Notes under the pieces: model-generated | What the model was told of the DNA's origin: nothing | The model's input: the letters and a program-made list of their open reading frames with translations, nothing else | Database searches by the model: none | Program-made: the position numbers and the translations under genes | Part shown: in pieces, positions 1 to 4,709 of the stretch | Position numbering within the stretch: the stretch's first letter is position 1 | Layout: each line of letters starts with the position of its first letter | Source: Pseudomonadota bacterium | GTDB lineage: Bacteria; Pseudomonadota; Alphaproteobacteria; Rhizobiales; Afifellaceae | DNA: 7,827 bases | Assembly (NCBI GenBank): GCA_023417735.1 | Contig: JAEZEK010000437.1 | Location: 1-7,827 of the forward strand | Reading direction: 5' to 3'

Positions 1-2
1 CG

Positions 3-44
3 CGCTTCTACGCCGACCTTGAGGTGACCGACATCGCCGCCTAG
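3..44 (+). CDS. C-terminal end of an unidentified gene (partial)
   Basis: An open frame enters from the left edge and ends with TAG at 42-44. Only 13 residues are visible, RFYADLEVTDIAA. They are too few to identify the protein. The codons are GC-ending like those of the neighbouring genes, which fits a real 3' end. The gene converges on the minus-strand small membrane protein, with 38 bases between the two stop codons and no clear terminator hairpin between them. The frame assignment is an inference from the stop position and composition. Confidence 0.4.
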   Translation, partial: RFYADLEVTDIAA

Positions 45-82
45 CACTCAGACGAAACAGCCTCCGGCAAACCCGGCGCGGT

Positions 83-319
83 TCAGTGCACCCGCGCAAT
101 GCCGAGCCCGACTGCTTGCCAGACAACAGTCGCGAGAATGATCGCAGTGAGAAGGACGAAAGCCTCTATCTGCTCCGGGGCTCCAAAGCCGGACTGCCCG
201 AACAGGATGTAGACGCCGCCAAGAAGCAGCAGGATCAGCATCTGCGAAACAAGCGTATATCCGTCCGCCCACCTCTTATGGAGCCGAATTATGCCGATCC
301 GGCGCGGTTCCCCGTTCAT
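83..319 (-). CDS. Small membrane protein with two predicted helices
   Basis: A 78-residue protein that I do not recognise. A short basic N-terminus (residues 1-20, several Arg and Lys) leads into a hydrophobic helix at about residues 24-42. A loop with FGAPEQIEAF follows, then a second helix at about residues 53-75. This is the shape of a small inner-membrane protein with two spans. The ATG start at 319 has a strong GGAGG five bases upstream, which supports translation. It is the last minus-strand gene after the antiporter, UspA and MutS-like remnant, 65 bases past the stop of the remnant's frame. It may belong to the same fluoride-controlled transcript or have its own promoter; I see no convincing one. 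Its function is unknown. Confidence 0.65.
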   Translation of the reverse strand: MNGEPRRIGIIRLHKRWADGYTLVSQMLILLLLGGVYILFGQSGFGAPEQIEAFVLLTAIILATVVWQAVGLGIARVH

Positions 320-383
320 GGCTGCCTCCGTTGGGTGAAGTCTGCAACGTTCCTTGAATGTGTGGACCGTCGGAAATCCGGTC

Positions 384-572
384 TTAAAGATCCCTGCTAA
401 TGCTTGTCTGCAATGGCTCGCCCTTTTTCTTCAGGCCGTACTCGGCGCGGCCCTTTGTCATGGCGTCGACGATCCGGTCAAGGTTGAGGTCACGAAACTC
501 GGGCGCGTCGGCCTGCGTCTTGGACGTGCCGCCGAGAATGCTCGTGAAATCCTCCAGTGCGGGCTCATGCGC
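384..572 (-). pseudogene. Remnant of a MutS-like protein (N-terminal fragment)
   Basis: On the minus strand the frame encodes ALEDFTSILGG at about 566-534, a short spacer, then FRDLNLDRIVDAMTKGRAEY at about 497-438. This resembles the N-terminal segment of a MutS-related protein family whose members, as I recall them, carry a SILF stretch followed by DLNLDQIVDAITAG and EYNLKPFFY. Here the similarity stops after EYGLKKK, where an unrelated tail reaches TAA at 384-386. The rest of the family, including the ATPase domain, is absent. No ATG, GTG or TTG start with a ribosome site lies just upstream, and the same frame continues back into the end of the UspA gene. I infer a decayed gene left by a deletion. 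MutS-like genes are known companions of crcB-motif RNAs, so the position after antiporter and UspA fits. Confidence 0.45.
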
Positions 573-691
573 CTGAACGGCTTGCAGGGCCGATGCGGTC
601 GACGCGTCGCGGGCGCCCGCCGCAGATCTGCAACAGGAGGTCGCCCGTTGTCTGTCGGCTTGGACAGCTCGTCCCGACATGCATCCGCCTC

Positions 692-1111
692 TCACTTGAT
701 CACCAGCACGTGGCACGGCGCTAGCTCCACCAGGCGGTCGGTGGTGCTGCCGATCAGCCGGTTGTAGAGCGCGGAATGACCCATGTAGCCGACCACGAGC
801 AGGTCGAATCCGCCGCGCTCGATAAAGTCAATGACAGCAGGCACGGCATGGCCGGCGACGACATGGGTCTCGATCTTCACGCGCGCGCTGCTGGCCTGGA
901 ACTGCGCCTGCGCGATGACGGGGTAGAACCGATGGTTCTCATCGAGCTTATCTTCCACCACCTCATCGATCGTGGTTGGGAGACGCGGCAGTTCCTCCAC
1001 ACAGATCATGTCCAGGTTGGCCTTGAGGCGATGTGCCAGCTTGATGGCACAGCCAAGCGCCCGGGTGCCGCCTTCCGAGCCGTCATTGGCGATCAGGATC
1101 TTCTCGTACAT
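692..1111 (-). CDS. UspA-type universal stress protein
   Basis: A 139-residue single-domain Usp, close to the family's usual length of about 140-150. It opens with MYEKILIANDGSEGG, the typical first strand and nucleotide-binding loop with Asp10. Near the C-terminus it has the ATP-binding pattern G-2x-G-9x-G-S: Gly108, Gly111, Gly121 and Ser122 in VVGYMGHS...LIGSTTDR. It is therefore likely an ATP-binding Usp rather than a UspA of the non-binding class. It is cytoplasmic. The start codon at 1111 lies one base past the antiporter stop (TGA-G-ATG), and its GGAGG lies inside the antiporter's last codons, so the two are translationally coupled. Control would come from the fluoride riboswitch upstream of the antiporter. 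Its role under fluoride stress is not established by sequence. The family call is secure. Confidence 0.93.
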   Translation of the reverse strand: MYEKILIANDGSEGGTRALGCAIKLAHRLKANLDMICVEELPRLPTTIDEVVEDKLDENHRFYPVIAQAQFQASSARVKIETHVVAGHAVPAVIDFIERGGFDLLVVGYMGHSALYNRLIGSTTDRLVELAPCHVLVIK

Positions 1112-1112
1112 C

Positions 1113-2279
1113 TCAGGCCTCCTTCCGTGACGGCCTTCTCGGCGCGAACTCTTCCTCGATCGGCTTGAACGCCGGCTGGAACCACCGCTGCGCGATCAGC
1201 GTCGGCACGACCGCGCTGCCGATGACGGCGGTCACCAGGATCGTGTATTGCTGCTGGTCGATGATGCCGTTGGTCAGGCCGAAGAGCGCCGAGATCGTGC
1301 CGAAAGTCAGCCCGGTCGACATCAGCAGCGTCGTATACATCCCCTCGCGACGCTCGAACCGGAAGGCGCGGGTGAGCGGCAGGATGCCGACGAACTTGGT
1401 GGCCATCTTGATCGTGAGAAAGACGGCGATGAGCCCGGCCGCCGCCAGGACGGCCTGGACGTCGACCAGCGATCCGGCCTTCAGAAAGTAGAACGGCGTC
1501 AGGATGGTGAAGGCGATGATACGCATGCGGTGCGGCAGTTCCGGATCGGCGAGGAAGGCCGGAGCCAGCGCCATTCCTACCAGATAGGCCGGGAGCACGG
1601 CTTCGCTGCCGGCGATCGAGGCGAGCCCGCCGAGGCCGAGCAGCACCAGCGAGATGAACTTGGTCTCGGGTTCGCTGACCCGGTGGCCGACCCTGGTGAA
1701 GAACCACGGCGCGAAGCGCGGCAGCATCCACAAGGCGCCTGCGGTGACGGCCCCGAACAGAGCCAGCCACCAGTCGAAATGGGCAAACACGACGCCAAGC
1801 GCCAGCACAGTGCCGAGATCGTTGATGAAGCAGGCGGCGAGAATGACCTTGCCGATCTCGGTCTTGTTGAAGCCGGTCTCGACCATCACGGCGTAGACGA
1901 CAGCAACCGAGGTAGTGGAAAGCGAAATCCCCGCGATCTGCGCCTGGGGCCAGGTCCAGCCGATGCCGTGGCGGGCATAGAGCAGGACACCGAGATAGGG
2001 CGCGAGGAAGCCCACCACGCCGATCGACATGCTCGACCAGAAGTGCTTGCGGATGACACGGCTATCGATCTCGGTTCCGGCGAGGAACGTGAGCAGGATT
2101 GCGCCGAACCCGGCGAGGAAGTTCACCCATTCGGTGAGCTGCAGCCCGATCGTGTTGCCGGCGAGCGCCCCGACCATGATCTCGACGAGCGCCACCGACA
2201 TGGCGGCCCGGATCGAGATGATCGAGGCAAGCAGCGCGAGCCCCAACCAGACCGCCGAAGCAAGCCAGACGTTTTCCAT
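1113..2279 (-). CDS. Cation/proton antiporter (CPA family), first gene of the fluoride-riboswitch operon
   Basis: A 388-residue inner-membrane protein with about eleven to thirteen hydrophobic segments across its length, the size and pattern of the CPA (NhaA/NapA/Kef-like) exchanger core without a C-terminal regulatory domain. The pair Asn153-Asp154 in ACFINDLGTVLALG matches the ion-binding site of these exchangers. Members with ND rather than DD are often electroneutral, but that rule is only suggestive. Further family-like segments are SLSTTSVAVVYAVM, YLVGMALAP and PFYFLKAGSLVD (Lys267 in this last one). The ATG at 2279 was chosen over an upstream start at 2327 because GGAGG lies six to seven bases before it, and because the upstream codons add a charged, unconserved leader. 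It follows a fluoride riboswitch and overlaps the UspA ribosome site. I infer a role in ion or pH balance during fluoride exposure; direct fluoride transport is not implied. Confidence 0.9.
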   Translation of the reverse strand: MENVWLASAVWLGLALLASIISIRAAMSVALVEIMVGALAGNTIGLQLTEWVNFLAGFGAILLTFLAGTEIDSRVIRKHFWSSMSIGVVGFLAPYLGVLLYARHGIGWTWPQAQIAGISLSTTSVAVVYAVMVETGFNKTEIGKVILAACFINDLGTVLALGVVFAHFDWWLALFGAVTAGALWMLPRFAPWFFTRVGHRVSEPETKFISLVLLGLGGLASIAGSEAVLPAYLVGMALAPAFLADPELPHRMRIIAFTILTPFYFLKAGSLVDVQAVLAAAGLIAVFLTIKMATKFVGILPLTRAFRFERREGMYTTLLMSTGLTFGTISALFGLTNGIIDQQQYTILVTAVIGSAVVPTLIAQRWFQPAFKPIEEEFAPRRPSRKEA

Positions 2280-2341
2280 CGCATACCTCCGATCCGGCCG
2301 GCAGCCGGTTGTTTCGGTCATGCGCATGGAAACGGTGGAGC

Positions 2342-2365
2342 AAAAAACCCGCCATTCCGGCGGGT
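2342..2365 (-). terminator. Intrinsic terminator of the riboswitch expression platform
   Basis: Read on the minus strand, ACCCGCC (2365-2359), loop GGAAT and GGCGGGT (2353-2347) form a seven-base-pair stem that runs straight into a T tract (2347-2342). It sits about 60 bases ahead of the antiporter start and about 40 past the aptamer, as expected for a transcriptional riboswitch that aborts transcription when fluoride is absent. The first bases of its 5' arm (ACCC, 2365-2362) can instead extend a competing hairpin. Confidence 0.85.
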
Positions 2366-2368
2366 CGC

Positions 2369-2412
2369 TTCCTCAAGCGACTCCCACCACATGTCTCCAC
2401 GCGGCAGGAGTC
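2369..2412 (-). promoter_or_regulatory. Competing pairings of the fluoride switch (anti-terminator region)
   Basis: On the minus strand, the aptamer's 3' pseudoknot strand GACTCC (2412-2407) is complementary to GGAGTC (2384-2379). The latter is also part of GGG-A-GTCGCTT (2385-2375), which can pair with AAGCGAC-CC (2370-2362) across a GAGG loop; that pairing uses the 5' arm of the terminator. I infer two exclusive folds. With fluoride the pseudoknot holds GACTCC, the GTCGCTT/AAGCGAC hairpin forms and the terminator is blocked. Without fluoride GACTCC captures GGAGTC, freeing the ACCC arm so the terminator forms. The pairings are seen; the mechanism is inferred. Confidence 0.65.
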
Positions 2413-2455
2413 ATCAGCCCTCTCAGGCGATTTTGGGGGACTCCATCCCCATCAG
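2402..2455 (-). promoter_or_regulatory. Fluoride riboswitch aptamer (crcB motif)
   Basis: Read on the minus strand, the order of elements matches the crcB-motif fluoride aptamer. GGGG (2450-2447), AT, GGAGTC (2444-2439), CCCC (2438-2435) and AAAA come first. A four-pair hairpin with a GAGA loop follows (GCCTGAGAGGGC, 2428-2417), then TGAT and GACTCC (2412-2407), TGCC. GGGG pairs with CCCC as the first stem. The enclosed GGAGTC pairs with GACTCC as the pseudoknot that encloses the fluoride site in known structures. The GGGATGGAGT start and GCTGATGACTCCT end are the class's most conserved stretches as I recall them. A perfect intrinsic terminator lies downstream, followed by an antiporter and UspA gene, both typical cargo. 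TPP riboswitch was considered because of CTGAGA, but the rest does not fit. Confidence 0.88.
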
Positions 2456-2461
2456 GTTGGT

Positions 2462-2490
2462 AAGGTAAGCGGTTGGCCCACATGGGACAA
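2462..2490 (-). promoter_or_regulatory. Candidate sigma-70 promoter for the riboswitch operon
   Basis: On the minus strand, TTGTCC (2490-2485) is separated by 17 bases from TACCTT (2467-2462). Transcription would start near 2455, just at the 5' edge of the aptamer, which is where a riboswitch leader should begin. The -10 match is modest, so the call rests mainly on position and spacing. Confidence 0.4.
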
Positions 2491-2507
2491 GCCTCAAGAG
2501 CGGAATC

Positions 2508-2756
2508 CTACCAGTCCGGATCGTATCCGCAGGCGCTGAAGTCGTGGGCGCACTCGGCTTGGGAGAAGGCGTCGGCGATGCGTCCGATGGTTGCCCAGAG
2601 GGCCTCGACGGTGCGCTCTGCCGCTCGTCCGAGCGCGAAGGCGGCCACGCCGGGGACGGGCGGCAGCTTGGGGTCGGCCAGCCCGCCGTCGACGACGTGG
2701 AGGTCCGGAGAGCCGCCCCGCATGTTGTCTGCCAAGGCAAAGCGATAGCCTTTCAT
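2508..2756 (-). CDS. Hypothetical protein, 82 residues
   Basis: I do not recognise this protein. It begins MKGYRFALADNMRGG and ends HDFSACGYDPDW, with an alanine-rich amphipathic helix in the middle (about residues 36-62). No signal peptide or membrane span is visible. Codons end in G or C almost throughout, and no other frame here looks coding, which supports a real gene. The ATG at 2756 has GGGA six bases upstream; a TTG at 2768 in frame is a weaker alternative. It stops 18 bases before the candidate promoter of the fluoride operon, on the same strand. Its transcript would run into the riboswitch and be stopped by the terminator unless fluoride is present. I see no functional link beyond position. 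Confidence 0.5.
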   Translation of the reverse strand: MKGYRFALADNMRGGSPDLHVVDGGLADPKLPPVPGVAAFALGRAAERTVEALWATIGRIADAFSQAECAHDFSACGYDPDW

Positions 2757-3016
2757 CTCACATCCCAAATCGATGAGAATAATTACCTTATGCAGTATCT
2801 GGGCACTATCTCGACATCTGAGGTTATCTTATACTCTTATTTTCAAAGAGCTCAGAGGCCAACGACGCCAGGGCGTTGCTGGTCGTTGCTTTGGTTACAA
2901 ACTGTCTGTGCCGAGATATCGGCCTTGGAGACTCCGACGAGCTCGGAATACGCGTACGTATAACAGGTTGATGATTGTTTTATTCGAAACACCTTGCGCT
3001 ATCGAGGACAGGGGTC
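2757..3016. other. AT-richer intergenic region between divergent genes
   Basis: These 260 bases separate the minus-strand hypothetical gene from the plus-strand lipoprotein gene and are visibly AT-richer than the rest of the window, mainly at 2770-2850 and 2955-2995. Two plus-strand -10-like hexamers occur, TATACT at 2830-2835 and TATAAC at 2959-2964, but neither has a good -35 at 16-18 bases. An inverted repeat, CAACGAC (2860-2866) and GTCGTTG (2882-2888), encloses a smaller ACGCC/GGCGT pairing. No coding frame with a ribosome site is convincing. The promoters of both flanking genes should lie here. Confidence 0.4.
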
Positions 3017-4126
3017 ATGCCTAGGAACTCAAAGAGGCAGATGTTGCTAGTAATCCTTGCAACCTCGGTCGCTGCATGTGTCCCGCGCGCCCCGGAAGCA
3101 ACCGTCGTCGGTACGTCCGACCAAGCTGCAGCGGTCGTGGAAGCGGCACCGGGCGCGGCCTTGCCCGCCAGCGCTGCACGGCCAGCCGCCCCCGGAACGA
3201 CCGGAGGAGGATCACGTGCAGAGGCTGTCCCTGGCACCTGTGCCGGATCGCCTGTGCGCCTCGTTTACGGATCCAATGTCGCTGGCCAGGACGCATTTCG
3301 GCTGAGTGACGGCAGTCTGGCCACTTGGGCGCGGATGGCCGTCAACGTCGATGGAATGGCACGGGCCTACCATCGCGACGACGTCGCTGGAGGCGGTCTC
3401 ATTGCCCTGTGCAACGGCGGAAGGCCGTATCCGGCGGGTCAGGCCGATTACAATGCCTCTGCAAGCAATGAGGCTTGCGGCCGGTTCCGGAGTGACTACG
3501 CCAGAATTCGGGCAGCTGGCTGGAAGGACCCCTCCATCGGCGCCATCCATTGGTTCGGCGTCCTCGGCACCGGAGGGGCGACGATCCCCGGCCCGCGGGG
3601 TCCAAGGCAGGTCAGCCAGGTCCAGCCGGTCGAGCAGTCCGACGGGTCCGGTTACTATGTCTCACCAACGGCCCTGCAGGACGCCCAGAACCATCCTCGC
3701 AAGGAAGATCAGCGACGGTACGTCGACGCGGAGCGCGTGCCGGCCGCGGTCATCCGGGACACCCAGCAGATGCGTCAGCTTGGCATCACTATGGGCACCT
3801 ATGGCGTCGCAATACACCGCACCACGCGCCGCGCTTTCCCATTCATCGTCGGCGATGCCGGCCCTCGCATCGGCGAGGGAAGTTTCGCGCTTGGACGAGC
3901 GGTGAAAGGGTTGCCCGAAGCCACCGCGACCCGCGCGAACATCTATTCAGGCCACGTCGAAGGGCAGGATGTCTTGTGGATCTTCTTCGGGGGTGAGCGG
4001 GCATTGCCACCGTACACGCCAGAACGCGTGAAAGCCCATGCCGCTGCCGCATTTGACGCATGGGGAGGTGCGGCACGTCTTGATTCCTGCATCAATGAAC
4101 CAAGCATCCCGAGAGCGAACCGCTGA
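3017..4126 (+). CDS. Predicted lipoprotein with a GH75-like (chitosanase-type) domain
   Basis: A 369-residue exported protein. MPRNSKRQ then a hydrophobic stretch ends in a lipobox, SVAAC, so Cys21 would be lipidated. An Ala/Pro/Gly-rich linker follows to about residue 73. The folded part contains NVDGMARAYHRDD (about 111-122), GYYVSPTALQD (212-222), YVDAERVPAAVI (235-246), then GVAIHRTTRRAF, VGDAGPRIGEGSFALGRA (278-295). This order resembles glycoside hydrolase family 75, in which the Asp and Glu of GDxGP and GEGS-type motifs are catalytic; here they are Asp280 and Glu287. The family cleaves chitosan, but the substrate of this protein is not shown. The start at 3017 gives a normal signal peptide; in-frame ATGs at 2975 and 3041 are less suitable. 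Codon use is less GC-extreme than in the mau genes. It appears to be a single-gene unit. Confidence 0.65.
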   Translation: MPRNSKRQMLLVILATSVAACVPRAPEATVVGTSDQAAAVVEAAPGAALPASAARPAAPGTTGGGSRAEAVPGTCAGSPVRLVYGSNVAGQDAFRLSDGSLATWARMAVNVDGMARAYHRDDVAGGGLIALCNGGRPYPAGQADYNASASNEACGRFRSDYARIRAAGWKDPSIGAIHWFGVLGTGGATIPGPRGPRQVSQVQPVEQSDGSGYYVSPTALQDAQNHPRKEDQRRYVDAERVPAAVIRDTQQMRQLGITMGTYGVAIHRTTRRAFPFIVGDAGPRIGEGSFALGRAVKGLPEATATRANIYSGHVEGQDVLWIFFGGERALPPYTPERVKAHAAAAFDAWGGAARLDSCINEPSIPRANR

Positions 4127-4227
4127 GCGGTGGTAGCTGGAGCATTCGGTTGGAGCCGCCAAGGTTCGGGCCGCGTCGGGCCAGGCAGCCACGCAAGCGG
4201 TTGCTTCCCCCCTCCCCCCGCAGCGGA

Positions 4228-4257
4228 TTGACACCTCCCGGACCGGCGGACGATCAT
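4228..4257 (+). promoter_or_regulatory. Candidate sigma-70 promoter for the ribbon-helix-helix gene
   Basis: A perfect -35 hexamer TTGACA (4228-4233) is followed after 18 bases by GATCAT (4252-4257), which matches four of six positions of the -10 consensus. Transcription would begin near 4264, about 20 bases before the ATG at 4286. This agrees with choosing that start for the downstream gene rather than the ATG at 4256, which would lie inside the promoter. Confidence 0.4.
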
Positions 4258-4285
4258 GCCGGGGCGGTCGGCAGGTGCGGCGTCC

Positions 4286-4567
4286 ATGTGCAAGATCTTC
4301 TCTGGCCAGCCCTATGAGGATTTCCGCAAGCGGACGCGCTCGGTCAGGATCGGCGGCGTCGTCCGCTCCATCCAGCTCGAGAACAAGTTCTGGTCGGTGC
4401 TCGAGGACCTGTCCCGCTCGCAGGGCATGACGCTCGCCGCGTTCCTGACCGCGCTCCACGACGAGGCCTGCCAGGTGCAGGGCGACCCGGAGAACTTCGC
4501 CTCGCTGCTGCGCTGCTCCTGCCTCGTCTACGTGACCATGGGACAGGAGAAGACCGAAGCAGCGTAA
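4286..4567 (+). CDS. Ribbon-helix-helix domain protein, possible regulator
   Basis: A 93-residue protein of the RHH_4 type: MCKIF at the start, RTRSVRIGGVVRSIQLENKF (residues 16-35), then LEDLSRSQGMTLAAFLTALH and, near the end, FASLLRCSCLVYVTM. Family members begin MC-hydrophobic and carry SIRLEN as the DNA-contacting strand, followed by two helices and a conserved NF(A/T)SFLR-xCC segment, so it is complete. The ATG at 4286 matches the family's N-terminus; an ATG at 4256 would add ten atypical residues. RHH proteins usually bind DNA as dimers, but the targets of this subfamily are poorly known. It lies 142 bases upstream of mauB on the same strand, so it could regulate the amine dehydrogenase genes or only be a neighbour. 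Composition matches the mau genes. Confidence 0.8.
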   Translation: MCKIFSGQPYEDFRKRTRSVRIGGVVRSIQLENKFWSVLEDLSRSQGMTLAAFLTALHDEACQVQGDPENFASLLRCSCLVYVTMGQEKTEAA

Positions 4568-4620
4568 GGGCGGCCGTGCGGGGCGCGGACGCCGAAGGAG
4601 CGGCACGTCACAACATGCTG

Positions 4621-4651
4621 TTACCCGCTCCTCAGGCTTTGTTCCTATCAT
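4621..4651 (+). promoter_or_regulatory. Weak candidate promoter ahead of mauB
   Basis: The 142 bases between the ribbon-helix-helix gene and mauB hold TATCAT (4646-4651), a fair -10 match, with TTACCC (4621-4626) 19 bases before it as a poor -35. A short inverted repeat AACA-TGC-TGTT (about 4612-4622) overlaps the -35 and could be an operator half. An activator-dependent promoter would explain the weak -35. The evidence is thin; mauB may also be read through from the upstream gene. Confidence 0.25.
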
Positions 4652-4709
4652 GCCCGGCGGCATCGGACAGCGGACGGCGCCGCGCCGGTCTTTAGCCTGG
4701 GAGGACCTC

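Noticed and set aside
384..716. The full 110-codon minus-strand frame as an intact gene
   Set aside because: Its GTG start lies inside the UspA coding sequence without a ribosome site, and residues 1-48 look unconserved. Only the 572-423 part resembles a known family, so it is listed as a remnant.
2402..2455. TPP riboswitch, suggested by CTGAGA in the leader
   Set aside because: The second conserved TPP segment (CTGATCTGGATAATGCCAGCG-like) is absent, and the pseudoknot geometry fits the fluoride aptamer instead.
1248..2468. A 406-codon open frame on the plus strand opposite the antiporter
   Set aside because: Its product is a charged, low-complexity Arg/Asp/Glu/Gly/His-rich chain typical of the antisense of a GC-rich membrane-protein gene. 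It also runs across the riboswitch; the minus strand encodes a recognisable antiporter.
4119..4131. Hairpin ACCGC-TGA-GCGGT over the lipoprotein stop codon as a terminator
   Set aside because: The five-pair stem is perfect but no T tract follows, so it does not qualify as an intrinsic terminator.
4598..4622. Sigma-54 promoter, suggested by GGCACG before mauB
   Set aside because: The GG and GC elements are 13 bases apart instead of 10 and the TTGC box is missing.
4650..4709. Upstream ATG at 4650 as the mauB start
   Set aside because: It has no ribosome site and would put about 20 residues rich in Gly, Arg and Pro before a normal signal peptide. The ATG at 4710 has GGAGG at the right distance.
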